DNA of 64,000 nt from assembly GCA_010909165.1 (NCBI GenBank), contig VJWM01000011.1, positions 744,001 to 808,000 of the forward strand. The letters are read 5' to 3'. Below, piece by piece: positions 10,101 to 21,665 of the stretch (its first letter is position 1; each line of letters begins with the position of its first letter). The DNA is from Anthoceros angustus. Its lineage: Eukaryota; Streptophyta; Anthocerotopsida; Anthocerotales; Anthocerotaceae. The notes beneath the pieces are model-generated. The model was not told the DNA's origin. It searched no databases and saw only the letters and a list, made by a program, of their open reading frames with translations. A program made the position numbers and the translations under genes.

Positions 10101-12925
10101 ACAGCGTGAGGGAGGTAGAGGCGCTGGCGCTGCTATCTGGCTTGCAACACAACCTTGTGCTGGAGGAGCTGAATTTGGCTACGTGGGCTTTGGGACGGCA
10201 CCCTGCCTGCAGGCATTGACTGGCGTCATGGAGATGCTATTTCTCATTGGACTTGCTGGGTCTGCAATATCTGGGATTGAGTGCAGAAGGACTGGGTGTC
10301 ATCGCTGCAGCCCTTGGACGCAACCGCAGCTCAGTGCTGTCCAGATTGTCTCTTTGTGGGAACGACATCGGAATGCTGTCGGGCGCAACATTTGGCCGAC
10401 ATCCTGAGGAATTCGATCGCCCTCCGCAATCTCTGGATGAGCAATATTGGCATGGATGAGGAAGGAGCCGTGCTGATTGCAGAGGCCCTGGCGAATACCA
10501 CCACCTGATCCGTCTCAGAATCGGAGACCCTGCGCCCCGGAATCCGGGCAGCCGGCGCCCATGTTCATTGGTCCAATTCTCGAAGCTTTGGTGTGGCACA
10601 CGCCGGATTCGGAGAATCAGGAGGATTGTCATCCTCTGCTTCTAGAGCCACTTCCAATCGCTCCATCAGGCTGCTTGTTCTTGAGTGCCCAGGAGGCCAG
10701 GAGGCTGTGGAGCCGGGGCTGGGAGAAGCCCTGGCTCGGGTGCTGCGCACCAACCGTGCTCTCACTGACCTCAGACTATCCAGCTTCTTCGTCAGACGCG
10801 GATTGAAAGCGCTACCTGAAAACAGCAGCATCACCCAACTCCAAGTAAGTCACACGCGGGATTCGCAGGATGATGACATGGATCCTATGCTGATCACGAT
10901 CCTTCAGGAGAGCAAGACTATCCAGGAGCTGCAGCTTCAGTTTGACAAGCCCTTTGGTCCATCCAGCTTCTCCAAGGCGTTTTTCCAAGGGTTGGGGGAT
11001 ACTCGTAGCATCAAGACGCTTGTGTTGGATGACTGCCGAGGATTGGATGACGACATGTTCCGGAACTTGATGCGGTCTCTGCGACGCAACTGCAACAACG
11101 TCCTGGAGAATATTTCCATCCAGAAAACAACCTGGGAAAGCGAAGGCAAAGGAATACAGATCCAGAATCTGCTCTCAAGGAACGTGCACAGAAGAAGCGC
11201 TGCTCCGCAGGGTAGGTGCCCCAAGCCAGTAGCTTGCTACCCTTGTCCTGATTTGTATCTACTGTCAGAACCCACGAACCCAGATGTATACTGACCCCTT
11301 CTCACTTGTGCAGGTTCGGAAGGAGTGCCACCACCGGTCACGGCAACTGTGGCAACCTCTGATGCCGCAGCAGGTAATGAAACTACATGAATCCATGGAT
11401 TTGATCCAACCACTTCCAAGCTGTTGTTGTTGTTGCAACTAGTTTGAATGCCTGTACCGAATGCACCACTTGATGCTGCTGCTGGCAGGCAGTCTGATGA
11501 TTGACTGATTGGCTGTTTTGTTTTCACCACAATTTCCAGTTGCTGTTCCTGAGGAGCTCAGTGCCCTGCTTGCCGAGCTCGACTCACCTTCGCCCACACT
11601 CAGTAGTCTTCCTCGTGTGAAAGCGTTTGGGCACCTGTTCAAGAGGGACGTGGAACATCCACAGGTGGAACTTGAACTGCGCATGCGCCTTGTGAAGGCT
11701 ATCGGAAAATGCCCCACACTCAGATTCATAGATCTCGACCCTCTTGGGCGTCGAAAGTACAGGGTGACGGTGGCAGAGGCGATGGCGCTGCTACAAGGCC
11801 TGAGCTCGAATGCAATAGTGGAACGGCTGGACTTGAGTGGCTTCCTTGGTTTTGGAACAGGTGAAGTCTGCGCTGCAATCGCCGCTATCTTGCAATCCAG
11901 CCGCACCTTGCAATCTCTGAATATGGGATACACTGGCATGACTGTCGAAGGACTGGCATTGCCCTATGCTGCGACATAATCGCAGCACTGTGCTTCGCAC
12001 CTTGTATCTTTCTGGAAACACGACTGTGGGAGAAGGTGTTGGAGCTCAACACCTGGCTGATATCCTGACCAGCACTCCCGCTCTTCGCAACCTGGGGATG
12101 TGGGATACAGGGATGGATGAGGCGGGAGCATTGATGATAGGGGATGCTCTGGCTCAGAACACCACACTTGACTGGCTGAACATAGGATTCAATCAAGCGT
12201 GGAGGCCAAAGCAGGCAGGGATGATGGCCACGCTGTTAGCTCGAGCATTCACCCTGGCATGCTGGACGCAGACCAGGAGGCTGAAGGTGTTGCTCCCAAG
12301 CTTCCTTCTGTTAACGAGTCTGTCACACATCTCCAGCTGGAAGTATGGGGAGCAGGACAGCAGCCTGTCATCGCTGAGTTGGGAGAAGCTGTGGCCCGCA
12401 TGCTGCGGTCGAACATGACTTTAAGGCATCTCGATGTATGTAGCTGCTTTATAAGCCAGGGATTGGAGGGGCTGTGTGACAACAGCAGCGTTATCCGTGT
12501 GACAGTCCGACATGGTAGCTCTAGTGCTAAGGAGGACTACTGCAAGCTGATGCCAATCCTGCAGAGGTGCCAGACAGTGGAAAGTTTAGAATTATATCAG
12601 GACAGTTTGGGACCTTTGGGATCATCCGACCTCCCGAAGACGTTTTTCAAATCGTTGCAGGACAATCGTTACCTCAACAGGTTGGTGTTGGATGACTGGA
12701 AAGGGTTGGACGACAATATGTTCCAAGACTTGTTGCGGGCTCTGCAAGTGAACACCAATTTGAAAAGGATATCGTTCGAGAACACTGTGTGGAAAAGTCA
12801 GGGAAAAGGAGCTGCAGTGGATGAACTACTACGCCAAAACAGGGAATACCGGAAAGCTCTGGCAGGGGCTCCAACAATGCCAGTGAAATCATGTCGCCTC
12901 ATACTTTGTGGATTTCCATATGCAG
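7174..12925 (+). CDS. LRR region of an LRR-Roc-COR-caspase protein (frameshifted)
   Basis: Likely sensor part of a ROCO-family protein. The start ATG at 7174 gives MADPPLPAGAALVDLLESLE. Four modules follow, each opening with a helix like QLRALLAELESDSP and continuing with ribonuclease-inhibitor-type LRRs (LVLEELNL, LRNLWMSNIGMDEEGAVVIAQAL, LKDLRLSSFFV). Modules begin near 7225, 8555, 9869 and 11545. Modules 1-3 form one continuous stretch to a donor at 11211, then come a small exon 11314-11373 and module 4 from 11540. The exon ends at 12925 in GFPYAG, the start of the Roc Walker A motif, which continues after the intron. The frame breaks several times (near 7470, 7760, 8345, 8965, 9660, 10085, 11960 and 12290), so the copy is a pseudogene or carries sequence errors. 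Related plant proteins include TORNADO1, which has LRR-Roc-COR but no caspase. Confidence 0.7.
8555..11211 (+). repeat. Tandemly duplicated LRR modules (period about 1314 bp)
   Basis: The segments starting at 8555 and 9869 are nearly identical over most of their length, down to third codon positions. The segment starting at 7225 is a slightly more diverged copy and the 11540-12860 module a distant one. Shared landmarks include CAGCCGCAGCTGCGTGCGTT at module starts and GGAGGCCAGGAGGCTGTGGA in the middle. The modules are fused in the coding direction, for example LEKALGAARVQPQLRALLAD at the junction of modules 1 and 2. Confidence 0.85.
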
Positions 12926-13083
12926 GTGAGCCACATGCTGAACCCAAAGTTTGTACATCCCCAAATGGCGTAGTTTGTGTCAGACTTCACTGCAGTTGTT
13001 TCTGTCTTCTCTACAGCTGTTTTCTTGTCTTAACGTTGTTTTCGTCTCCGGAGTGTAATCGGTGGTAAATGTTGCTGTTTCAG

Positions 13084-14770
13084 GGAAAACCACGATACGG
13101 AATACGTTGATGAGCATGCAAACACACGAAAACGATCTTGAGATCGAGGGTGAAACGATTTTGAAGCACATACCTCGAACCCTTGGGTTTGAGGTTGAGG
13201 TGATAAAAGATGGTCCAGCCTTGAGAATTACCGTTTGGGATCTTGCAGGGCACCGGGAGTTTCATGCTCTTCACGATTTTGTCTTTCCTGCTGTGAATAA
13301 CTCTTCTCTCTTCTTGTTTGTCTATAACCCGTTCAAATTTGGTGGTAATTATTCAAGTGCGGAAATGAAGGATAGAAAGGATTTTCGAGATGAATTTATA
13401 TATTGGCTTAAATTTATTGCTTCCAACTCGCGGTTAGCTCAACAGGTGAAACCTTATGTGCATGTGGTGGTAACATTTGGTGACAAGCTTGAAGGTAGGA
13501 TGTCTTCGTTGCACGGAGGAAGTGTTGGTGATGAAGAAAAGTTCATGGCTGTTGTGGAAACATCCAATGAACCCACTTTCATCAATGGACAGAGTTGGAA
13601 AGATGTGTATGCACTCGCAGCCTTATAGAGGAAAAGCTACGCCAGCTTGTCAATAAAATTGGCCCCAATTCCCAATATTTGTGAGCAGACCCGTATACAT
13701 GTGCAAAGATGGGCTGAGGATCAACAAGGTATGCCAATCATTTCTGTTGAGAAGTTTAGTGAGTTGTTTCATAGCACATGTAAGGCGGCAATAGGGCATC
13801 CACTCATCTCGAGGATTACAAATTTCTTAGAGACTTCATGGACAAAGAGGATAGCTGGAAAGTAGTAGCATCATATCTCAAGGATTCGGGAGATCATATA
13901 TTTCCAAATGTCACGACTTATGGTCATCAACCTCCGATGGTTAGGAATGGGCGTTTTGGTCAGCTGATTAGTATATTTGGTGAACGGACAATAGGCAAGA
14001 TTGGCTTCAAGTTCAAAATGGGTTCATCAGCAAATATGGGTTGAGTAGCCTTCTAAAATGTCTTTGAACAAGGTAGGGCTTGATGAAACCATTGTGAGCG
14101 AGGAACAATTCATCCAATTGATGCTTGAGTTACACCTTTGCACGAAAGTAGAGATGAGGAAGGAGAAGTGCGTTATTTTGTTCCAATATGTATGTATAAA
14201 GAAGATGGATCGAGTTGACCAGTTAGTATGGCCTTCACGGTGGTAATCTTCATGATTATATCTTTATGGGTTTGCGTCTACAATGTGATGATCAAGATTG
14301 TACATTCCTCACACCAGGATTTTTCCCTAGGTTACAGGTTTGTAACTTTTCTCAAGCTCACTATCTTTTGTTTTATGTCCTTGAAACTTCTTCTTTTGTT
14401 TATTATTATTATTACTGTTAACTAGTCTCATTGTTCCTATATATTGTAGGTACTTTTATACACATATTGTTTGACAAAAGGCTGGGTTGATGAGGAAAGA
14501 CCAATTGATTCAGAATAAAATTGGAGCCTAATGTCCTTTTAATATCTGCAGAGGCATTGGATATCTTTGTGGAATTTAATGCCAAATCGGTTGCTACATA
14601 GATATATTGGCCCGATCTACTCAAGGCTATTTAGAGTCCATGTCATTTTGAAGGAACATATTGTATCTCGATTCGGGCATTTTGTGCTTCGTATGAGGGT
14701 TGTGCAGGTTACATTGGTTGAAGGTGTTCTTGACATGAATGTGTGGCATCCCTCACTCTATGCGACATAG
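13084..14770 (+). CDS. Roc GTPase and COR domains of the same protein (frameshifted)
   Basis: Roc-COR is the GTP-binding and dimerisation unit of ROCO proteins (LRRK2, plant TORNADO1). After the intron 12926-13083, the P-loop reads GFPYA-GKTT. The switch II motif WDLAGH lies near 13240 and a G4-like TFGDK near 13480. The COR part follows in shifting frames: SLIEEKLRQLVNKIG (near 13620), FSELFHSTCKAAIGHPLISR (near 13750), EEQFIQLMLELHLCTKV (near 14105) and TFLTPGFFPRLQ (near 14310), then a donor and an exon with RLFRVHVILKEHIVSRFG (near 14620). The TFLTPGFFPRLQ motif resembles the end of the COR domain in plant ROCO proteins. Frames change at about 13620, 13700, 13840, 14045 and 14200. Order and spacing are right for one gene, so I read it as one locus with breaks or errors. 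Confidence 0.75.
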
Positions 14771-14779
14771 GAGACACGA

Positions 14780-16215
14780 GTGTATCCAGATAAGCTAGTC
14801 AAAGCGGTGGCTGCTGCAAAGGACCGATGCTATGCTCACTACGCATCTTGGAGAGCTATCTTGATGCGGCAGCTCTCACTCATTTTAAAGGCCAACATAG
14901 AGTATGCAACCGTGGTGGATGGTCATGTCATTTTGGGACAAAAGAGGACCTTGCAGCCGAGAGTTCCAAGGTTGAAGCTCTCAATCCTGTGAATAGTCTG
15001 TTTTTTGCTAGGTGTCCTCATTCTGCACATGTAGTTTTCAGTAGCATTACACAAGTAGGCCTTTCTTGCAAACTCGAGGTGCATATTGCAGGATCAAAAT
15101 CCACCAGCAGAGAAGCTGCTGAAACTTCTACATCCAAGTAGTGCAAGTGCGAAAGAAGAACTATTGTTGGGAGTACTTATCCTAACCATGGTGTGGAAGG
15201 AGGAAAGCAGAGGTTTGGCAATGATTGTGAGTATGGAAGGACTGGAGGAGCAGGCGGAGGGCGACTTGAAGCTCTTTTTGAGACTTTGGCGTTTGATACT
15301 GATATATTAGTGGATGGTTCTGAGAATGTGAAAGCACGATTGAGGAGCGTTGCCAAACTCCCTACCCTAGCTAAGGACGATTGCTTTCTATGTTGCATCA
15401 ATGCTCATGGGGGGATTGAAGAAGATGGCAGACAGTACATTCTCACAAGCGGAGCACGGCGGGAGAAGCTATATGTTGATGATGACATCTTGAAGCCCAT
15501 CTCGAATCCACGTGGTTGAGACAAGCCCAAGGTGTTTTGATCAATGCTTGTCGAGGCCGTAGCCTTATCACAAGCGAGAAGCTAAGGACTCTAAGTTGAG
15601 AGTAGCCAAATGTGAGCAAGAGAGCCGGAGAAGTCCGACTCCTGCACTCTGTGAAGGATTGTCTCATCTTCTTCTCGACCCGGTCATGGACAACAATCCT
15701 TTAGAGATGTTGAGAAAGGCACAAACTTTATCACAGCTTTGATGAAAGCCATCATTCGGGGTCTCGAAGAAGGGATGATGTGTCTGACATTTTAACATCG
15801 ATGATTGCCGAGGTCACGGAGATAGAAGTCAAGCTCCCAAGTGAAGCGAAGGCGCCCGAGAAGAGATCCCAATGTCGAGTTGTATTCCACACTCACAAGA
15901 AAGCTTTGCTGGTCTTTACCATAAGTTCACTCACTTGGCCAACGGGAGTTCGGTATGGCCATGGTCCTTCATCCGTAACTGTAATAGAGTCATCGTTCCC
16001 AACAAGACACTATTGGTGCAGCTCTAATGTGGCCTTCTCTTTTGTCCTTTTCTGTTCATTTCTTGTTCAGTGGCTCGCATACAATTTGGAGGAGAAACGA
16101 CTCCTTCTGTGGATGAACCTGTAGGCAAGAGCTTATGGACTTTAGGGAGGAAAGAACAAGGGAGTTGTGGAGCTGTAGTTGTACTCTTTGGTTTCAAGAA
16201 GCAAGTCCGGATGTA
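14780..16215 (+). CDS. Caspase-like (C14) p20/p10 domain and C-terminal part of the same locus
   Basis: Cysteine peptidase expected to cut after Asp. From about 15145 one frame reads TIVGSTYPNHGVEGGKQRFG, then LEALFETLAFDTDILVDG and DDCFLCCINAHGGIEEDG, where His (15406-15408) fits the caspase catalytic His-Gly. A one-base frame change within the run of Ts near 15536 leads to LINACRGR, matching the QACRG-type catalytic Cys (15549-15551). The p10 part follows in two frames: DCLIFF-type residues near 15658, SFRDVEKGTNFITALMKAII near 15700, SILTS-type residues near 15790 and LYSTLTRKLCW (best read in the later copies) ending near 15915. Plant metacaspases have DSCHSG instead, so this is closer to animal-type caspases. 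A further exon starts after an acceptor near 16071 (FGGETTPSVDEPVGK). Residues before 15145 link it to the COR region. Frame breaks leave activity open. Confidence 0.65.
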
Positions 16216-16469
16216 AGCGTTCCTCGATCGAATGACTTCTAGTCCTTTTGCATACTAGATGTGTGTCCATCTTCCTGAGCGGCCCAGGCGTTTGAGGCTT
16301 GCCTTTCTTTCACGATGAGAAAACACAAAGCGCGGACAGTACCTCACAGTAGCTGGTGCCAAACCCTCACCTCCAGTGTTAGAGCTACGATATTTTCGCT
16401 GTTGAAATGTGGATTAGGTTACTTTTCATGAATCACCGACAGCACAAACATGTATGTAAGTTTGTGTTG

Positions 16470-17095
16470 TCCTTCCGGTTGTACCAGTGACCAATCCATG
16501 TAATCTCTCTGACTGCAAGGAAAAGTGCGCTATATTCTGCCTCTGTTGAGGAGAGGCTGATCGTCGAAAGCTTTTTGCTTTGCCAACTAGTAGCTGATCC
16601 ACATAAAAGTGTGCGATGTCGCTATCGACTTCCTCATCAACATCGCCAACTCCTTAAAACAGTGAGGTTGAAATTACTTGCCTTGGTATATGTTAGACAT
16701 AAATGTCTAGTGCCTTTCAATTAGCGTAGGATTCGCTTAACGGTTGACCCAATGGCGCTTCTGTGGTTGACAGAAACGTGAAACAATGCCTGTAGCTTGT
16801 GAAATATCAGGCCTTGTCCAGCCAGCGAGGTAAAGTAAACTGCCCACAACTTCTCGATAAGGGACAACGCCATTTTGCCTTGTCTAAATTACATCAAGTC
16901 CTCGAGTGATAGCTTCTCACCCGGACCATCGGGTGGCTACTCAATTAATACCTTGCAGGTTGAATTTAGATAAAATCGGCCAGATGAAATGCTCTTGATG
17001 TAATGTGATCCTGCTGTAAGGTCGAAGAAGAACTGAATGCCCAATGCGAACGAAGAGGGCCTACATCATCATATCCCACTCTTCAAGAGCCGCTG
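16470..17095 (-). mobile_element. copia RNase H/RT-end fragment, copy A
   Basis: Minus-strand translation gives pieces of a copia RNase H and the end of the reverse transcriptase (FDLTAGSITLHQEHFI-type sequence near 17010). It begins inside an intron of the caspase locus, after the bases TTGTGTTGTCCTTCCGGTTG, and ends abruptly against another caspase fragment. Equivalent pieces lie at 17895-18628 and 19605-20100. Confidence 0.7.
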
Positions 17096-17895
17096 ACTTT
17101 CGTGAAGGATTGTCTCATCTTCTTCTCGACCATCATGGACAACAATCCTTTAGAGATGTTGAGAAAGGCACAAACTTTATCACAGCTTTGATGAAAGCCA
17201 TCATTCGGGGTCTCGAAGAAGGGATGATGTACATTTTAACATCGATGATTGCCGAGGTCACGGAGATAGAAGTCAAGCTCCCAAGTGAAGAAGGAAGGCG
17301 CCCGAGAAGAGATCCCAATGTCGAGTTGTACTCCACACTCACAAAAAGCTTTGCTGGTCTTTACCATAAGTTCACTCACTTGGCCAACGGAGTTGTGGCC
17401 ATGTTCCTTCATCCGTAATCGTAATAGAATCATCGTTCCCAACAAGACATTGTTGGTGCAGCTTCTAATGCGGCCTTCTCATTTGTCCTTTTCTCATTTC
17501 TTGTTCGGTGGCTCGCATACAATTTGGAGAAAACAACTCCTTCGTGGATGAACTCAGGTGAGAGCTCATGGACTTTAGGGAGGAAAGAACAAGGGAGTTG
17601 TGGAGCTGTAGTTGTACTCTTTGGTTTCAAGAAGCAAGTCCGGATGTAAGCGTTCCTCGGATCAAATGACTTCTAGTCCTTTTGCATACTAGATGTGTGT
17701 CCATCTTCCTGAGCGGCCCAGGCGTTTGAGGCTTGCCTTTCTTTCACGATGAGAAAACACAAAGCGGATAAGACTTCACGAGTGGTGCCAAACCCTCACC
17801 TCCAGTGTTAGAGCTACGATATTTTCGCTGTTGAAATGTGGATTAGGTTACTTTTCATGAATCACCGACAAAGACAAACATGTATGTAAGTTTGT
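17095..17895 (+). pseudogene. Caspase p10 fragment, copy B
   Basis: Starts abruptly in the p10 region (REGLSHLLLDHHGQQSFRDV, then TNFITALMKAIIRG, TSMIAEVTEIEVKLPSEE and ELYSTLTKSFAGLYHK). It lacks the p20 part with both catalytic residues. The following exon and intron correspond to 15935-16470. It differs from copy A mainly by short indels at CAG/CTG. It cannot encode an active peptidase by itself. Confidence 0.75.
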
Positions 17896-18628
17896 GTTGT
17901 CCTTCCGGTTGTACCAAAGGACCAATCCATGTAATCTCTCCGCAAGGAAAAGTGCGCTATATTCTCGCCTCATGAGGAGAGGTCGATCGTCAAAGCTTTT
18001 TGCTTTGCCAACTAGTAGTCGATCCACATAAAAGTGTGCGATGTCGCTATCGACTTCCTCATCAACATCGCCAAATCTTAAAAAGTGAGGTTGAAATTAC
18101 TTGCCTTGGTATATGTTAGACATAAATGTCTAGTGCCTTTCAATTAGCGTAGGATTCGCTTAACTGACCCAATGGCGCTTCTGTGGTTGGACAGAAACGT
18201 GAAACAATGCCCGTAGCTTGTGAAATATCAGCCTTGTCCAATGAGAGGTAAAGTAAGCGCCCACAACTTCGATAAGGGACAACGCCATTTTGCCTTGTCT
18301 AAATTACATCAAGTCCTCGAGTGATAGCTTCTCACCGGCTGCAACTGGGGTGGCTACTCAATTAATACCTTGCAGGTTGAATTTAGATAAAATCTGACGA
18401 ATGAAATGCTCTTGATGTAATGTGACAGATCCTGCTGTAAGGTCGAAGAAGAACTGAATGCCCAATGCGAAACGAAGAGGGCCTACATCTGTCATATCCC
18501 ACTCTTCGAAGAGCTGCTGCTTGACTTCTGTAAGGATTTCGTTGTCGCTTGCAAAAATGAAATTATCATCAATGTAAAGGGCAATAATGCATAGCTGGTT
18601 GTTCTTGCACAGATATAAATCGCTATCG
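17895..18628 (-). mobile_element. copia RNase H/RT-end fragment, copy B
   Basis: Second copy of the copia piece. Near 18610-18400 it includes the reverse transcriptase active-site region ALYIDDNFIFASDNEIL, which carries the YxDD motif, followed by FDLTAGSVTLHQEHFIRQIL. It stops within a caspase fragment at about 18628. Confidence 0.75.
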
Positions 18629-19605
18629 GCGGAGAAGCTATATGTTGATGATGACATCTTGAAGCCCATCTCGAATCCGTGGTTGAGACAAGCCCAAGGT
18701 GTTTTGATCAATGCTTGTCGAGGCCGTAGCCTTATCACAAGCGAGAAGCTAAGGACTCTAAGTTGAGAGTAGCCAAATGTGAGCAAGAGAGCCGGAGAAG
18801 TCCGACTCACATTCGTGAAGGATTGTCTCATCTTCTTCTCGACGGTCATGGACAACAATCCTTTAGAGATGTTGAGAAAGGCACAAACTTTATCAGCTTT
18901 GATGAAAGCCATCATTCGGGGTCTCGAAGAAGGGATGATGTGTACAGCATTTTAACATCAGTGATTGCCGAGGTCACGGAGATAGAAGTCAAGCTCCCGA
19001 GTGAAGCAGGAAGGCGCTCTGAGAAGAGATCCCAATGTCCCGAGTTGTATTCCACACTCACAAGAAAGCTTTGCTGGTCTTTACCATAAGTTCACTCACT
19101 TGGCCAACGGGAGTTCGGTATGGCCATGGTCCTTCATCCGTAATAGAATCATCGTTCCCAACAAGACATTGTTGGTGCAGCTTCTAATGCGGCCTTCTCA
19201 TTTGTCCTTTTCTCATTTCTTGTTGTGGCTCGCATACAATTTGGAGGAGAAAACAACTCCTTCGTGGATGAACACAGAGAGCTCATGGACTTTAGGGAGG
19301 AAAGAACAAGGGAGTTGTGGAGCTGGTGTACTCTTTGGTTTCAAGAAGCAAGTCCGGATGTAAGCGTTCCTCGATCGAATGACTTCTAGTCCTTTTGCAT
19401 ATTAGATGTGTGTCCATCTTCCCGAGCGCCCGTTTGAGGCTTGCCTTTCTTTCACGATGAGAAAACACAAAGCGCGGACAGTACCTCACAGTAGCTGGTG
19501 CCAAACCCTCACCTCCAGTGTTAGAGCTATGACATTTTATTGAAATGTGGATTAGGTTACTTTTCATGAATCACCGACAGCACAAACATGTATGTAAGTT
19601 TGTGT
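18628..19605 (+). pseudogene. Caspase p20-end and p10 fragment, copy C
   Basis: Starts just after the catalytic His region (EKLYVDDDILKPISNP) and includes the NACRG-encoding bases near 18715 and the full p10. The p10 frame here reads FRDVEKGTNFISFDE, then DDVYSILTSVIAEVTEIEV and CPELYSTLTRKLCW, the clearest copy of this subdomain. It lacks the N-terminal half of p20. A further exon and intron follow, and the copia piece resumes at about 19605. Confidence 0.75.
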
Positions 19606-20940
19606 TGTCCTTCCGGTTGTACCAGTGACCAATCCATGTAATCTCTCTGACTGCAAGGAAAAGTGCGCTATATTCTCGCCTCATGAGGAGGCGATCGTCA
19701 GCTTTTTGCTTTGCCAACTAGTAGCTGATCCACATAAAAGTGTGCAGTATGCTGCTATCGACTTCCTGCTGTCAACATCGCCAGCCCAGTCAGCGTCTTA
19801 AAAACAGGTGAGGTTGAAATTACTTGCCTTGGTATATGTTAGACATAAATGTCTAGTGCCTTTCAATTAGCGTAGGATTCGTTTAACAGTGACCCAATGG
19901 CGTTTTCCAGGGTTGGACAGGAAACGTGAAACAATGCCTGTAGCTTGTGAAATATCAGGCCTTGTCCAGCCAGCGAGGTAAAGTAAACTGCCCACAACTT
20001 CTCGATAAGGGACAACTGCCATTTTTGCCTTGTCTAAATCTGTTACTGGGCAGTCCTCGAGTGATAGCTTCTCACCGGCTGCAACTGGGGTGGCTACTCA
20101 ATTAATACCTTGCAGGTTGAATTTAGATAAAATCGGCCAGATGAAATGCTCTTGATGTAATGTGACGGATCCTGCTGTAAGGTCGAAGAAGAATGCCCAA
20201 TGCGAACGAAGAGGGCCTACATCATCATATCCCACTCTTTCAACATGACCTGTAAGGATTTCGTTGTCGCTTGCAAAAATGAAATTATCATCAATGTAAA
20301 GGGCAATAATGCATAGCTGGTTGTTCTTGCACAGGATATAAATACTGCTATCGGCAGTAAGGGGCTCAAAACCTAAAACACGAAGCTTTGCATCTGCTCT
20401 TCCATTCCAGATGCGTGCAGACTGTTTCAGTCCATACAGCGACTTTATAAGCTCACATACCAGGTCAGGATCTAATACATAACCCTGTGGCTGCTGCATG
20501 TAGATTGTTTATTCTAGAGGCCCATTTAGAAATGCTGCTTTTACGTCCATCTGATGGACGATGAGTTTATGCTGAACAGCGAAACATAACAGAATTCTCA
20601 TTGATGTCAGCTTGACTACGGGGCTAAATGTCTCGTTATAATCGGGGCCTTGAACTTGGGTGTAGCCCCGTGCTACAAGGCGGGCCTTATATCTAGCAAC
20701 AGACCCATCAGGATGAAGCTTAAGTTTAAATACCCATTTTGAGGTAATAGCTTTCGATCCTGCAGCAATTTGACTAGCTTCCATGTGGTTATCTATCAAA
20801 GATTGGTACTCACTATCAATGGCTTGATCTACCGTTTGGGGTGAACTAAGAGCTTCCGAAATGTCATAGGCGATCAAGAGGTCTGTAATGGTAAGAGCAA
20901 TGTCGAGCCATCTCGCTAGACTACCTCGCACATTATGCAA
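19605..20940 (-). mobile_element. pol: copia reverse transcriptase and RNase H, copy C
   Basis: Two minus-strand frames, 20509-20940 and 20098-20499, together cover a copia reverse transcriptase. The first has KAITSKWVFKLKLHPDGSVA, ARGYTQVQGPDYNETFSPV and HQMDVKAAFLNGPLE. The second has ELIKSLYGLKQSARIWN and the catalytic ALYIDDNFIFAS. RNase H traces continue down to 19605. A stop separates the two frames at about 20500. The element would copy its RNA into DNA if intact, but it is broken here. Confidence 0.85.
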
Positions 20941-21665
20941 GCATTTGGTGTTGCACGAGAAACAAATGAATCACCTGGTGTGTAGGGAGGTTCCAACCAG
21001 GCTTCTCTTGGACGATGTGTCCGTGCAGACCTACGTAAAGGTAACTGATCATGTAAAGGCTCTTGTTGTGGCTCATCAGCAACATGGACAGGTGCTGGTA
21101 AATCAGGATCTAACATGTCATCAGCGAGATTGGGTGGACCAGGGTCATCATGATGCTGGAAAAGAGGCTGATCATCATCAGGTGGTATGTCAATGTCGCT
21201 CATCAAAGTCGTGCTGGTAAGGGTGCTACATAATTCAAAGGTTGAGGTTGACTTAAAGGTTCATCATCAAAATCTGAGTGGTGGTATATGTTGTCTTCAA
21301 AATCTAAGCATATACAAAGTTGGTCGATGAAAATTGCAGGAGGTGTGTGTCCATAGATGGAACTGCGGTATGGGGTCGTCATGGCTAGTGCTAGTATGTG
21401 CATGTGAGTCTAGGATGAAAGCTTCATTAAAACTTACACTGCGAGCAATACATGTATTGATATGTAAGGGAACTATGTATAGTTCCCTTGTAAGGGGATT
21501 AAAAAGCTTATAGCCTTTGACTGTGTCGGAATAGCCGACGAACACATGTTTGGTTGCCTTGTTGTCCATCTTATAGTGCTTATCAGCAGGAATATAGGCA
21601 TATGCCATGACCAAAAACTCAAGGTGACCAATACGTGGCTTGTGTCCGCACCATCTTTCAAAAGG
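20916..21665 (-). pseudogene. copia integrase C-terminal part and linker
   Basis: The frame 21297-21614 contains the conserved copia integrase end (NKATKHVFVGYSDTVKGYKL, then VSFNEAF). The frame 20916-21206 is the acidic and proline-rich linker ending in RRSARTHRPREAW, which usually precedes reverse transcriptase. Frames do not connect without shifts. Confidence 0.75.

Noticed and set aside
15145-15930. Metacaspase reading of the peptidase
   Set aside because: The cysteine site reads NACRG rather than DSCHSG and the p10 half resembles caspases, so a metacaspase fits less well, although a search is needed.
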